The translations under genes and the position numbers were made by a program. The notes below the pieces were generated by a model, which was given only the letters and a program-made list of their open reading frames with translations, was not told where the DNA came from and searched no databases. A stretch of DNA of 64,000 nucleotides from Mycolicibacterium xanthum (lineage in GTDB: Bacteria > Actinomycetota > Actinomycetes > Mycobacteriales > Mycobacteriaceae): assembly GCF_019710635.1 (NCBI RefSeq), contig NZ_JAIFZS010000039.1, forward strand, positions 1 to 64,000, written 5' to 3'. Numbering within the stretch: the stretch's first letter is position 1; every line of letters starts with the position of its first letter. Of the stretch, positions 41,819 through 51,167 are shown piece after piece.

Positions 41819-41899
41819 GCCGTCAGTATGGACAGCGACGAGCGCGCGCGTAGTGCCGGCGTTGGCGGCGTGTCGACGTACAGACCCGCACGCTCACGG

Positions 41900-41974
41900 G
41901 GGAGGTGCCCGCCCACGCGGGAGGTGCCCGCTCACGGCGCTCCCGGAGCAGAGGGGGTGGTTAACCCCCGGGGG
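41900..41974. promoter_or_regulatory. Repeats in the TDT transporter / sensor kinase intergenic region
   Basis: GGGAGGTGCCCGC occurs at 41900-41912 and 41919-41931 (19-base period), followed by the palindromes GGTTAACC (41959-41966) and CCCCCGGGGG (41965-41974). They lie between the divergent transporter and kinase genes. They are likely binding sites, possibly for the response regulator encoded just downstream. The kinase start has TAGGTT seven bases upstream, which suggests a leaderless promoter. Confidence 0.45.
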
Positions 41975-42028
41975 AATGTCGGGAAAACGCCGTGTCGCCC
42001 GCGTGCCCGGGTCCATAGGTTGGATGCC

Positions 42029-43333
42029 ATGGTCGCTCTCACAGACATTGATACGGGCCCGGCCGCGCCACCGGTGGGTACCCGCGCGATGGGTGTCTTG
42101 CCCAGCGCGTCGCTGATCGCCGGTGGCGCGCTGGCGGCGGTCTGGTTCTGGATACCGCTGGCAATCCTGGTGATCGGCATCTCGTCGATTCCGAGCATCA
42201 TCGGCTTCGCGGTCGCCGGCGTCGTCTTCATCTACCTGATGCGCGGCGTCGGCCGCGCCGAACGCCTCCGCAGCGAGGCGGTTTTCGGCATGGGCATCGG
42301 GATCCCGCCGCGCCGATTGTCGCCGTACAGCGGAATCCAGCGCTGGGCGCATCAGCTGTGGCTCGACGTGAGCAGCGCGCAGTTCTGGAAGTCGGTGGCC
42401 CACCACTACCTGCGAATGATCTACGACGGCCTGGTCGCCGGCCTGGCGCTGGCCCTGCTCGCCTTCACGTTCCTGGCGCCCGCGGCCGCGATCGCCATCG
42501 GCCACAGCGACGCCGACGCCGGCTTGTCGTTCGTGCCGACCCCGGTGGCCTGGCTGCTCGCGCTGGTCGCCCTGGTGGCCGCCGTGGCGCTGGTGGTGTT
42601 CGCGCCGGCGCTGGACGCCCGGATCGACCGCTGGCTGCTGTCCCCCTCGTCGACCGCGCAGCTGAAGTACGAGGTCAGCGCGCTCGCCGACGCCCGGCAG
42701 GGAGCGGTGACCTCGGCGCAGAACGAACGCCACCGCATCGAACGCGACCTGCACGACAGCGTGCAGCCCCGGCTGGTGTCGCTGGCGATGACGATCGGGT
42801 TGGCCCAGACCAAACTCGACACCGACCCGCCGGCGGCCAGGGCGCTCATCGCCGAGGCCCACGACGACGCGAAGAGCGCGCTGGTGGAGTTGCGCAATGT
42901 GGTCCGCGGCATCGCCCCGACCATCCTGGCGGACCGCGGCCTGGATGCCGCGCTGTCCTCGGTGGTGCAGCGCGCGGTCAACTCCGGGGTACCGACCACA
43001 CTGAGCGTGCACCTGCCGCGACGGCTGCCCGAGGAGATCGAGGCGTGCGCCTACTTCGTGGTCGCCGAGGCACTGACCAACACCACGCGGCACGCGGGGG
43101 CCGCCCACGCCGCGGTCACGGTGCGTCTCGACGAGTCGTCGGGCCTACTACACGTCACCGTGTTCGACGACGGATGCGGCGGCGCCGGGATCGCCGACGA
43201 CGACGGGGCTTTCGCGGCCACCGGGCTGCGCGGGCTCGACGAACGCGTACGCGCCGCACGCGGCACCTTCAGCGTGTCCAGCCCGGTCACCGGACCGACC
43301 GTCGTCTCGGCGGTGTTGCCATGCGGATCGTGA
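42029..43333 (+). CDS. Sensor histidine kinase (NarL/LuxR-type system)
   Basis: This 434-residue membrane sensor has an N-terminal putative-sensor domain with about four membrane helices (residues 25-70, 131-160, 171-195). A HisKA_3 dimerisation helix follows with phospho-acceptor His242 (RHRIERDLHDSVQPRL). The ATPase domain has N-box FVVAEALTNTTRHAG and G-box ATGLRGLDERVRAARG. It pairs with the response regulator, whose start lies inside this gene (13-base overlap). The open frame continues upstream through the divergent gene, which is a shadow. Confidence 0.93.
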   Translation: MVALTDIDTGPAAPPVGTRAMGVLPSASLIAGGALAAVWFWIPLAILVIGISSIPSIIGFAVAGVVFIYLMRGVGRAERLRSEAVFGMGIGIPPRRLSPYSGIQRWAHQLWLDVSSAQFWKSVAHHYLRMIYDGLVAGLALALLAFTFLAPAAAIAIGHSDADAGLSFVPTPVAWLLALVALVAAVALVVFAPALDARIDRWLLSPSSTAQLKYEVSALADARQGAVTSAQNERHRIERDLHDSVQPRLVSLAMTIGLAQTKLDTDPPAARALIAEAHDDAKSALVELRNVVRGIAPTILADRGLDAALSSVVQRAVNSGVPTTLSVHLPRRLPEEIEACAYFVVAEALTNTTRHAGAAHAAVTVRLDESSGLLHVTVFDDGCGGAGIADDDGAFAATGLRGLDERVRAARGTFSVSSPVTGPTVVSAVLPCGS

Positions 43334-43965
43334 TCGCCGAGGACTCGGCCCTGCTGCGCGCCGGGATCGAGCGGATCCTCACCGACGCCGGCCACCAGGT
43401 GGTCGGCGGGGTTCCCGACGCCACCAACCTGCTGCGACTGGTCAACGAACACCGCCCGGACCTGGCGATCGTCGACGTGCGGATGCCACCCACCTTCACC
43501 GACGAGGGCATCCGGGCGGCGGCCCTGCTGCGCAGCCAGAACCCGGAATCGCCGGTGCTGGTGCTCTCGCACTACGTCGAGGAGCGTTATGCCGCCGACC
43601 TGATCGCCGCGGACACCAGGGGGTTCGGCTACCTGCTCAAGGACAGGGTCGCCGACGTGCCGGCATTCCTCGACGCGGTGTCCGTGGTCGGCGCCGGCGG
43701 GACCGTGCTCGACCCGGAGGTGGTCTCGCAGATCTTGGTGCGTTCCCAGCGCCGCAACGCCCTCGACGCGCTGACCCCTCGCGAGCACGAGGTGCTGCAG
43801 CTGATGGCCGAGGGAAAAACCAACTCCGCCATCGCGGCGGCACTGCACATGTCGGTCGGATCGGCCGAGAAGCACATCGCCTCGATCTTCGCCAAGTTGA
43901 ATCTCCCCCCCGACGAGAACGGGAACCGCCGCGTACTCGCGGTGCTGCGATTCCTCGAATCCTGA
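43321..43965 (+). CDS. LuxR/NarL-family response regulator
   Basis: This 214-residue protein has a receiver domain with phospho-acceptor Asp52 (AIVDVRMPP), acidic pocket EDS near residues 7-9 and conserved Lys in LLKDRV. The C-terminal LuxR helix-turn-helix is LTPREHEVLQLMAEGKTNSA followed by VGSAEKHIASIFAKL. It overlaps the sensor gene and lies 19 bases before the DUF4097 gene, so all three are co-transcribed. Confidence 0.95.
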   Translation: MRIVIAEDSALLRAGIERILTDAGHQVVGGVPDATNLLRLVNEHRPDLAIVDVRMPPTFTDEGIRAAALLRSQNPESPVLVLSHYVEERYAADLIAADTRGFGYLLKDRVADVPAFLDAVSVVGAGGTVLDPEVVSQILVRSQRRNALDALTPREHEVLQLMAEGKTNSAIAAALHMSVGSAEKHIASIFAKLNLPPDENGNRRVLAVLRFLES

Positions 43966-43984
43966 AGTAGCGAAAGGACTTACC

Positions 43985-44869
43985 GTGACCACACTGACCG
44001 CCCCGCCGTCCGAACCGGCCACCCCGCCACCGCCGCTGTCCCCCGGAGGGCGCACCGCGCTCCGGGTGGTGCTCATCGTCGTCGCCGCGGCACTGGTGAT
44101 CGGCACCGTGGTGGCGCTGTCCACCGCGGCGTGGGGTATCAGCAGGTTCCGCGTCCTGGCCGACTCCGCGGCACTGCCCTCGACATTGCGCTCGCTGGCG
44201 CTCGACACCGGCTCGGTTCCGGTGGTCATTCGCATCACCAGCGATCGCGACGTCCGGGAACCGCGGGTGGACATGCGGACGGTCACGACCGCGGCGTCCG
44301 ACTCGCGCCCCCTGATGGTCAGCGACGACGGGCTGACCGCGACCGTGACGATCGAGTCCGATCCGACGCCGGTGCTGCACTGGGGACGGGCCGGCGAGAT
44401 CACCGTGGTGCTGCCGCCCGCGCTCGCGCACGGGTTGACGGTGACCACGCGGCAGCAGACGGGTGTGGTGTTCGCCCAGGCCGACGTGGATCAATTGATC
44501 GCCCACACCCGGGAGGGCGCGGTCGTGCTCAGCGGGTCGGCCCGCAACGTCGACATCACCGCCGATCACGGGGACATCCGTTCCCGGGAACCGATCTCGG
44601 TATCGGAGACCTTCCGCGCGGTAACCGCGACCGGGGACATAAGCGTGGATTTCGCGCAGCCCCCCGCGACCGCGGAGGCCGAGGCCGGCAATGGCGACGT
44701 CGTCCTGGCGCTCCCGGGCCCGGGACCGTTCTTCGTGACCGCGACGACCGGGCAGCAGCACGGCTCGACGGTGGTGGCAGTGCCGCGGACCCGCGACCGC
44801 GATGCCGCAGAATCGGTGCTGACCGTGCGCTCGGACACCGGTGACGTGGTGGTCGAGGAACTGCGCTAG
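43985..44869 (+). CDS. DUF4097-type membrane protein, third gene of the two-component operon
   Basis: This 294-residue protein has a proline-rich N-terminus, one membrane helix (VVLIVVAAALVIGTVVALS, about 29-48) and an extracytoplasmic repeat domain of short beta strands (TREGAVVLSGSARNVDITAD, HGDIRSREPIS), which is the DUF4097/LiaG-like beta-helix pattern. The GTG has GAAAGGA upstream. Location after a sensor and regulator parallels cell-envelope stress modules of the Lia type. Its stop overlaps that of the converging amine oxidase gene. Confidence 0.82.
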   Translation: MTTLTAPPSEPATPPPPLSPGGRTALRVVLIVVAAALVIGTVVALSTAAWGISRFRVLADSAALPSTLRSLALDTGSVPVVIRITSDRDVREPRVDMRTVTTAASDSRPLMVSDDGLTATVTIESDPTPVLHWGRAGEITVVLPPALAHGLTVTTRQQTGVVFAQADVDQLIAHTREGAVVLSGSARNVDITADHGDIRSREPISVSETFRAVTATGDISVDFAQPPATAEAEAGNGDVVLALPGPGPFFVTATTGQQHGSTVVAVPRTRDRDAAESVLTVRSDTGDVVVEELR

Positions 44870-46188
44870 CCGAGGATCCGGTCGGCCTCGCGCAGACCGC
44901 TGAGGTAGGCGCCGTGCACGGTGGCGAAGAACTCCCGATGGGTCGCCTCGCCCGCGAACGCCAGCCGCTCACTGGCCGGCTCGGCCAGTGCGCGCTGATC
45001 GGCCGGACTCGAGCCGACGGCCAGGAAACTGTAGGACCCGCGGGCATACGGGTCGGCCGCCCAGCGTGTCACCCGCCAGCCTGTCGGCGCGGGGGCCGCC
45101 AGCGTGGCGATCACCTGCGCGACCGCGTCACGGTCGGAGAGTGCCTCGCGGGCAACGGCATTGGTACCACCGCGAAGCCCCACCAGCAGCGGCGTATCGC
45201 TGAAGCGCAGGCCGTTGACCAGATCCGACACCGGCTGGTCGGTGCCCGCCACCCCGAGCACATCGGGGTCGGACGGCCAGAACGGCTCGTCGAAGGTGAG
45301 CACCACCTTGTCGAGCACGCCGAAGCCGAGGCGCTCGATCGCACCGCGCTTGGCGTCGGACAGCGGCGGATCGAACTCGATGGTGCCCGCCTTCAGCACC
45401 CCCAGCGGCACGGTCACGATCGCGCGGTCACCGGTCACCACTCCCGTCGACGTCTCGACCCGCACTGCGGAACCGTCATCGACGATGCGGGACACCTCGG
45501 CGCCGAGCACGATCCGCAAACCCTGCGACAGGTGGCGCGCGAGTTGGACATAGCCGCCCGGCAGCAGCAGATCGGAGCCGTCGAGTTCACCCTCGCCACC
45601 GAACCACTTCAGCGACAGCTGCCCGGGGTCGGCCGCGTACTCGGCGGTGATGGCCGACGCCACCGCCCACTGCACGAGCGGATCGGACAGATCGGCGAAC
45701 CGCGCCAGCGCGTCGCCCACCGATGCATCGCCGGCGGCATCGGACGCCGAGTCGTAGACCTCGTCCAGGGTTGCGTCCCAGCGCCGCAGCGTCTGCTGCA
45801 CCGCCCCGGGATCCACCGGTGTGGCGTCGGCGAGGACGGTGACGTTCTCGAAGTCGGTCTCCACCGTGTCGGCACCGGCCGCGGCGGCCAGCGCCACGAG
45901 CGGATTGCCGTCGGTGCCGTGGATCCACGCCGCACCCAGATCCACCGCAATCCCGAGCGAGGTGTCGGTCCAGGTACGCCCGCCGATCCGGTCGCGCGCC
46001 TCCACGACGGTGACATCGACCCCGGCGTCGGCCAGTCGCCGCGCCGCGGCCAGCCCCGCCATTCCCGCGCCCACCACGATCACATGCCCGCCCCGGGCAT
46101 CCCGCGACGGACCGCATCCGGCCGCCATCGGGGCGGCGGCCAGTACGCCGGCACCCAGAACGAACGCGCGGCGGGTCAGGGCGCTCAC
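44866..46188 (-). CDS. Flavin amine oxidase, predicted Tat-exported lipoprotein
   Basis: This 440-residue FAD enzyme of the monoamine oxidase family has the FAD fingerprint VVGAGMAG (38-45) then ARDRIGGRTW, and the C-terminal FAGEATHREFFATVHGAYLSG. The N-terminus carries a twin-arginine signal (TRRAFVLG) and a lipobox ending at Cys25 (PMAAGC), so it should be folded in the cytoplasm, exported and lipidated. The GTG start overlaps the stop of the nitronate monooxygenase gene (GTGA). It probably oxidises an amine or polyamine; substrate unknown. Confidence 0.87.
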   Translation of the reverse strand: MSALTRRAFVLGAGVLAAAPMAAGCGPSRDARGGHVIVVGAGMAGLAAARRLADAGVDVTVVEARDRIGGRTWTDTSLGIAVDLGAAWIHGTDGNPLVALAAAAGADTVETDFENVTVLADATPVDPGAVQQTLRRWDATLDEVYDSASDAAGDASVGDALARFADLSDPLVQWAVASAITAEYAADPGQLSLKWFGGEGELDGSDLLLPGGYVQLARHLSQGLRIVLGAEVSRIVDDGSAVRVETSTGVVTGDRAIVTVPLGVLKAGTIEFDPPLSDAKRGAIERLGFGVLDKVVLTFDEPFWPSDPDVLGVAGTDQPVSDLVNGLRFSDTPLLVGLRGGTNAVAREALSDRDAVAQVIATLAAPAPTGWRVTRWAADPYARGSYSFLAVGSSPADQRALAEPASERLAFAGEATHREFFATVHGAYLSGLREADRILG

Positions 46189-47213
46189 CCGTCGCCATCC
46201 GCCGTGAGGTTCGCGACGATGTCCGCGGCCGACGCGGCGGCGGCCAGCCGAAATCCCGTCCCGGCCCACACGGCGACCCCGTGCGGGTCCCCGGCGCGCA
46301 CCGCCGCGGCGCGCAGCGGGCTGGTCAGGTAGTGCACCTCGGGGTAGCCCAACGGCGCGTCCGCGTCGTGCTCGTCGATGAAACGGTTGCGCAGGCCTCG
46401 CGCGTAGCGACCCGAGAATGCTTTGGTGACAACGGTTTCACGAAACTGCGGGTCGACGAGTGCGGCTCGGTGCACGGCGCTGCTGCCGGCCTCGTCGGCC
46501 AGCAGGAACGCAGTCCCCAGCTGCGCGGCCACCGCGCCCCGGCGCCGGACCCGGCGGACGTCGGCGGCGGTCATCAGCCCGCCGGCCGCCACCACCGGTA
46601 GGTCGACGGTCGCGGTGACCGCGGCCAGCAGATCCGCCAGCGGTTCGGCCGGCGGCGACGCGGTGGGGTCGAAGCCACCCCGGTGCCCGCCGGCCGCGGG
46701 CCCCTGCACGACCACCGCGTCGAGCCCGCACTCGGCCGCCGCGCGCGCCTCGGCCGGTGTGGTGACGGTGCCGACGGTGGTGATTCCGGCGGCGGCCAGT
46801 CGGCGCCGATCGTCGGCACCGGGCAGGCCGAAGGTGAACGACACCACCGCGGGACGCAGATCCAGCACGACGTCGAGCTTGGCGGGCCATTCGTCGTCGG
46901 AGAATCGGGGCTGCCCCAGGGCGACCCGGTAGCGCTGCGCCTCGGCCGCCAGGCTTGCGGCATAGCGCTCGACCGCGGCCGGGGTGGCGGCGCTCGGATG
47001 CGGTACGAACAGGTTGGCGCCGATCGGCCCCGACGTGAGCCCCGCGGCCGCCTGCAGGCGCTCGGCGAACGCCGCCGCGCTCAGATACCCGCCCGCGACG
47101 AACCCCAGCCCGCCCGCGTTGGTACCCGCGGCGGCCAATTCGGGCGACGACGGTCCGCCCGCCATCGGCGCGATGAGAATCCGGGCGGCGAGATCACGCA
47201 GGTCGAACGCCAC
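46185..47213 (-). CDS. Nitronate monooxygenase family protein
   Basis: This 342-residue FMN-dependent TIM-barrel enzyme oxidises nitronates. The motifs are LIAPMAGGPSSPELAAAGTN at the N-terminus, VVQGPAAGGHRGG and VVAAGGLMTAADV in the phosphate-binding half. The catalytic His lies in GGHRGG. It is translationally coupled to the downstream amine oxidase, so the two may act on related nitrogen compounds, one in the cytoplasm and one outside. Confidence 0.9.
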   Translation of the reverse strand: MAFDLRDLAARILIAPMAGGPSSPELAAAGTNAGGLGFVAGGYLSAAAFAERLQAAAGLTSGPIGANLFVPHPSAATPAAVERYAASLAAEAQRYRVALGQPRFSDDEWPAKLDVVLDLRPAVVSFTFGLPGADDRRRLAAAGITTVGTVTTPAEARAAAECGLDAVVVQGPAAGGHRGGFDPTASPPAEPLADLLAAVTATVDLPVVAAGGLMTAADVRRVRRRGAVAAQLGTAFLLADEAGSSAVHRAALVDPQFRETVVTKAFSGRYARGLRNRFIDEHDADAPLGYPEVHYLTSPLRAAAVRAGDPHGVAVWAGTGFRLAAAASAADIVANLTADGDG

Positions 47214-47270
47214 GGGGTTTTCCTACCACGGCCGTTGCCGGTGTGGACCTGCTTCGCAGGGCGCAGGTCG

Positions 47271-47747
47271 CTAACCCTCCGAGTGCCCGCGCGCCTCCTC
47301 CTGTCTGCGGTAGTCGTCGGCGTAGGCACCGACGTGCCCGGGCAGCGCCCCGGCGGCCACGTCGGCGAGGCTGGTCTGCTCGAGCACCGAGCGCATGCTG
47401 GCGCGCAGTGCCCGCCACACATCGGTGAGGGCCGCGGTCGGACCCGAGTACGGCAGGTCCCCCAGCCCCATGTCGCGGACGCTGGCCAACGGTCCGTCGA
47501 TGCAGCGCAGCACGTCGGCGATGCTGATATCGGCGGCGGGACGGGCCAACTCGTAGCCGCCGTCGCGGCCCCGCTGACTGCGCACCAACCGGTCGGTGCG
47601 CAACTCGGAGAGGATGTCGACGAGGAACTGCGGTGGGATGCCCTGTGCCCTGGCCAGATCCTCGGTCTTGACCAGGATCCCCTTGTCGACGGTGGCGAGT
47701 TGGACCATGGCCCGGACGGCATACTCCGCCTTGGCCGACATCCGCAT
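47271..47747 (-). CDS. Rrf2 family transcriptional regulator
   Basis: This 158-residue protein has a winged helix-turn-helix ([48 protein letters not shown]). Only one cysteine is present (RCIDG), so the three-Cys iron-sulfur site of IscR or NsrR is absent and the protein resembles CymR, the cysteine-metabolism regulator. In M. tuberculosis the homologue (Rv1287) directly follows cysDN; here a lipoprotein and cysQ lie between. The ATG has TAACCT six bases upstream (leaderless). Confidence 0.9.
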   Translation of the reverse strand: MRMSAKAEYAVRAMVQLATVDKGILVKTEDLARAQGIPPQFLVDILSELRTDRLVRSQRGRDGGYELARPAADISIADVLRCIDGPLASVRDMGLGDLPYSGPTAALTDVWRALRASMRSVLEQTSLADVAAGALPGHVGAYADDYRRQEEARGHSEG

Positions 47748-47823
47748 GGGCCAAGGTTAGTCCGGCATGTCGCCGGGTCGGCGCAGGCCACCCGCCGGAG
47801 GCGTGTTCAGATCCGGCGCCCGG

Positions 47824-48471
47824 TCACTGGCCGGACGGGTCGGAGCAGTCCAGCCACTCCCCGTCCTCGCGTACATATGGTGTGGAGTCGGTGCTGGTCG
47901 CGGGCGGGTTGTCACCCATCACCCGGGTGGTGGTGATGTCGGCCGTTGCGGAGTCACCGTCGATTTCGATGTTCTCCACGTTGTCGACGGTCACCGTGGT
48001 CGACTCGGTCATCAGGTCCAGCATGGCATCCCGGTAGGCGGCGTCGTCGTACGCGACGATGGCCTGCGCGACGCGGTCCAGGGTCTCCGGTGAGACACCG
48101 GAGCCGAACCGCTGGGCGAGCAGGTCGGACACCTGGGCGGGGCTGAGGCTCGTCACCTGTTCGCGTGGGCCGAACATGTCGAGCGGGGGGACCAGGAACT
48201 GGCCCGGATCGCTGACCCGCTCCCGGAACTCCGAGCAGGTGAGGTCCGCCAGCGCGGCCCAGTCGCCGGCGGCGAAGGCATCGGTCTGCGCGTCGACGAG
48301 ATCGCGGATCTGCTGTTCGTCGTCGGCCGCGGCGGTCACCGGCGTGGACGGCGCGCTGGACTCCGGCGGCGCGGACGTGTTCTCCGACGAATCCTCGGAC
48401 GAGCACCCTGCGAGCGTCAACACGGCGGCCGCCGTGGCCACGGTGCCGATGCGAATGCCCATGCGAACCAT
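47824..48471 (-). CDS. Predicted lipoprotein
   Basis: This 215-residue lipoprotein has signal VRMGIRIGTVATAAAVLTLA and lipobox LAGC with Cys23, then a Ser/Glu/Pro linker. The rest (from about residue 50) has an NTF2-like/DUF4878 pattern: EQQIRDLVDAQTDAFAAGDW, LADLTCSEFRE, then late beta strands (VTVDNVENIEIDGDSATADI). AAGGGGG precedes the ATG at 48471. Function unknown. Confidence 0.85.
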   Translation of the reverse strand: MVRMGIRIGTVATAAAVLTLAGCSSEDSSENTSAPPESSAPSTPVTAAADDEQQIRDLVDAQTDAFAAGDWAALADLTCSEFRERVSDPGQFLVPPLDMFGPREQVTSLSPAQVSDLLAQRFGSGVSPETLDRVAQAIVAYDDAAYRDAMLDLMTESTTVTVDNVENIEIDGDSATADITTTRVMGDNPPATSTDSTPYVREDGEWLDCSDPSGQ

Positions 48472-48578
48472 CGCTACCCCCTTGCGGTCCCGCCCACCGC
48501 GGGAACGTTTCTTCGCGACTCTAGCCTGGACCCGTCCGGCCGCAAGCCCGGATCGGGGACGTGTTCGCCAATGGCTGG

Positions 48579-49322
48579 TCAGCGCGCCGTGACCGCGAGC
48601 ACCGCGTCGGCGAGTTCGGGGCGGCACACGATCAGGTCCGGCAGTGTGGAGTCGCGCTGGTTGTAGACCAGCGGCGAGCCGTCGATCCGCGAGGTGTGCA
48701 GCCCGGCCGCACGGGCCACCGCGACCGGTGCGGCGGAGTCCCACTCGTATTGGCCTCCGGCATGCACGTAGACGTCGGCGATGCCCTGCACCACCGACGC
48801 GACCTTCGCTCCGGCCGAACCCATTTCGACGAGCACGCCGCCCAGCGCATCCTTGACCTGCAGCGCGACGGCCGGTGGGCGGGTGCGCGACACGACGATG
48901 CGTGGCGCACCCGGGGCCGCAGGCGGGTACGGCACCCTCGGAGTGGCCAGGGTCGCGCCCTGCGCCGGCAGCGCGACCGCACCGGCCACCAGCTCGCCCG
49001 ACTCCCACAGCGCGACGTGCACCGCCCAGTCCGACCGGCCCGGCTCGGAGAACTCCCGGGTGCCGTCGAGCGGATCGACGATCCACACCCGGGACGCCGC
49101 CAGCCGTACCGGATCGGCCTCCTCTTCTGGCCCCTCCTCCGAGAGGACCGTGTCGGCCGGCCGCTCGGCGGCCAGCGCGGCCATCAGGAAGTCGTGGGAG
49201 CGCTTGTCTCCCGCGTCTTTTCGCTCCTGTGCGGTCGCGTCGGCAAGCTCTGCGCGCACGTCGAGCAGTAACGCGCCCGCCTCGGTGGCCAGCCGCGCGG
49301 CCAGCTCGTGATCACCGGTCAC
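48579..49322 (-). CDS. cysQ: 3'(2'),5'-bisphosphate nucleotidase
   Basis: CysQ removes the 3'-phosphate of PAP or PAPS, recycling the product of sulfate assimilation. The inositol-monophosphatase-fold protein of 247 residues has the metal motifs LSEEGPEE, WIVDPLDGTREF and GGQYEWDSAAP. The GTG start overlaps the cysN stop (GTGA), which ties it to the sulfate activation operon and supports the CysQ assignment over a general inositol phosphatase. Confidence 0.92.
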   Translation of the reverse strand: MTGDHELAARLATEAGALLLDVRAELADATAQERKDAGDKRSHDFLMAALAAERPADTVLSEEGPEEEADPVRLAASRVWIVDPLDGTREFSEPGRSDWAVHVALWESGELVAGAVALPAQGATLATPRVPYPPAAPGAPRIVVSRTRPPAVALQVKDALGGVLVEMGSAGAKVASVVQGIADVYVHAGGQYEWDSAAPVAVARAAGLHTSRIDGSPLVYNQRDSTLPDLIVCRPELADAVLAVTAR

Positions 49323-51166
49323 CGCGACCGGCTCTCGAGCATGTCGATCACCGTATCCGCCAGCTCGTCGACGCTGTGGTCCGGGGTGAGGAGCAGATCC
49401 GGGTTCTTCGGGCGCTGGTAGGGACTGTCGATGCCGGTGAAGTGGGTGATCTCACCGGTTCGAGCCTTGGCGTACAGACCCTTCGGGTCGCGGCGCTCGC
49501 AGTCCTCCAGCGGTGTGTCACAGAACACCTCGAAGAACTCCACGCCCGCGTCGGTGGCCACCTTGCGCGCCAGGTCGCGGTGTTCGTTCAGCGGGCTGAT
49601 CGCCGGCACCAGCACCACCTGCCCGGAGTCGGCGAGGATCGCCGCGACGTGGGCGAGCCGGCGCAGGTTCTCCGAGCGGTCGGCCATCGAGAAGCCGAGG
49701 TCGGCGTTGAGACCGTGGCGCAGGTTGTCGCCGTCGAGAACGTAAGCGGGGATTCCTCTTTCGAGCATCTTCTGCTCGACGAGCATCGCCACCGAGGACT
49801 TGCCGGAGCCGGAGAGCCCGGTGAACCAGATCATACGGCCCGTGCTGAGCCGGTCCTCGGAGGTGCACAGCGAGTCGTGGCGCACGGTGTTGGGGCTCGC
49901 GGTGCGTGCGGTGCCGTCCCGCAGCACCATGCCCGCCGCGACGGTCACGTTGGTGGTCGGGTCGATCAGGATGAACGAACCGGTCGCCGCGTTGCGGCTG
50001 TACTCGTCGAGCAGCAGCGGGACCTGACTGCGCAGCGAGATTCGGCCCAGTTCATTGAGTTTGAGCGCGGTGGCCGACTTGTCCCGGTGCAGGCTGTTGA
50101 CGTCGAGGCGGTAGTCCAGACCGGTCACCCGTACCCGGGTGGTGCGGGTGGTCTGCTTGATGACGTACTCGCGTCCGGGTTCCAGCGCCGACTCGTCGGC
50201 CATCCAGCAGACCGTGGCGTCGAATTCCTGGGTGACCCTGGGCTGGTTGTTGGGCCGGGCGATCATGTCGCCGCGGGAGATGTCGATGTCGTCGGCCAGG
50301 CTGACGGACACCGCCATCGGCGGGAACGCCTCGTCCACCGGTCCGCCCGGTCCCTCGATCGCCGCGATCCGGCTGGACTTCCCGGCCGGCAGCACGACGA
50401 CCTCGTCGCCGACCTTCATCAGGCCGCTGGCCACCGTGCCCGCGTAGCTGCGGTGGTCGTGATGCTCGCGGGTCTGCGGCCGGATCACGTACTGCACCGG
50501 GAAACGGACATCGACCAGGTTGCGGTCGCCGGCGATGTAGACCTCTTCGAGGTGGCTCAGCAGCGAGGGCCCCTCATACCAGGGCGACGCGTCGGACTTG
50601 GTCACCACGTTGTCGCCGTTGAGGGCCGACAGCGGGATGGTGGTCACGTCGTGCACGTCGAGCCGGGCGGCGAAGTCGTGGAACTCGTCGCGGATGAACT
50701 CGAACCGCTCCCGGTCCCAGTCGACGAGGTCCATCTTGTTGACCGCCAGCACGATGTGCTGGACGCCCAGCAGCGACGCCAGGAAGGCATGCCTGCGGGA
50801 CTGCTCGAGCAGTCCGTGGCGGGCGTCGACCAGCACGATCGCCAGCTGTGCGGTCGACACCCCGGTGACCATGTTGCGGGTGTACTGGATGTGGCCGGGG
50901 GTGTCGGCGATGATGAACTTCCGCTTCGCCGTGGCGAAGTAGCGGTAGGCCACGTCGATGGTGATGCCCTGCTCGCGCTCGGCGCGCAGGCCGTCGGTGA
51001 CCAGTGCCAGGTCGGTGTAGTCGTGGCCGCGTTCCCGCGACGTGCGCTCCACCGAGGCCAGCTGGTCCTCCATCACGGCCTTCGAGTCGTAGAGCAGCCG
51101 GCCGATCAGGGTCGACTTGCCGTCGTCCACCGAACCCGCGGTGGCGATACGCAACAGCGTGGTCAT
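49319..51166 (-). CDS. cysNC: Bifunctional ATP sulfurylase GTPase subunit / APS kinase
   Basis: The N-terminal half is CysN, the EF-Tu-like GTPase that drives ATP sulfurylase: G1 GSVDDGKST (11-19), DTPGHIQY and NKMDLVDW. The last 171 residues are APS kinase (CysC) with P-loop GLSGSGKS (450-457). The total of 615 residues matches the fused M. tuberculosis CysN (Rv1286). Together with CysD it makes APS, then PAPS. It starts one base after the cysD stop (TGACATG). Confidence 0.97.
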   Translation of the reverse strand: MTTLLRIATAGSVDDGKSTLIGRLLYDSKAVMEDQLASVERTSRERGHDYTDLALVTDGLRAEREQGITIDVAYRYFATAKRKFIIADTPGHIQYTRNMVTGVSTAQLAIVLVDARHGLLEQSRRHAFLASLLGVQHIVLAVNKMDLVDWDRERFEFIRDEFHDFAARLDVHDVTTIPLSALNGDNVVTKSDASPWYEGPSLLSHLEEVYIAGDRNLVDVRFPVQYVIRPQTREHHDHRSYAGTVASGLMKVGDEVVVLPAGKSSRIAAIEGPGGPVDEAFPPMAVSVSLADDIDISRGDMIARPNNQPRVTQEFDATVCWMADESALEPGREYVIKQTTRTTRVRVTGLDYRLDVNSLHRDKSATALKLNELGRISLRSQVPLLLDEYSRNAATGSFILIDPTTNVTVAAGMVLRDGTARTASPNTVRHDSLCTSEDRLSTGRMIWFTGLSGSGKSSVAMLVEQKMLERGIPAYVLDGDNLRHGLNADLGFSMADRSENLRRLAHVAAILADSGQVVLVPAISPLNEHRDLARKVATDAGVEFFEVFCDTPLEDCERRDPKGLYAKARTGEITHFTGIDSPYQRPKNPDLLLTPDHSVDELADTVIDMLESRSR

Positions 51167-51167
51167 G

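Noticed and set aside
40331..42028. Upstream extension of the sensor kinase frame
   Set aside because: It runs antisense through the TDT transporter and LLM genes and has shadow composition; a leaderless promoter sits just before 42029.
43051..44448. 465-codon minus-strand frame opposite the response regulator and DUF4097 genes
   Set aside because: Antisense shadow of well-supported genes; Ser/Thr/Arg-rich without domain.
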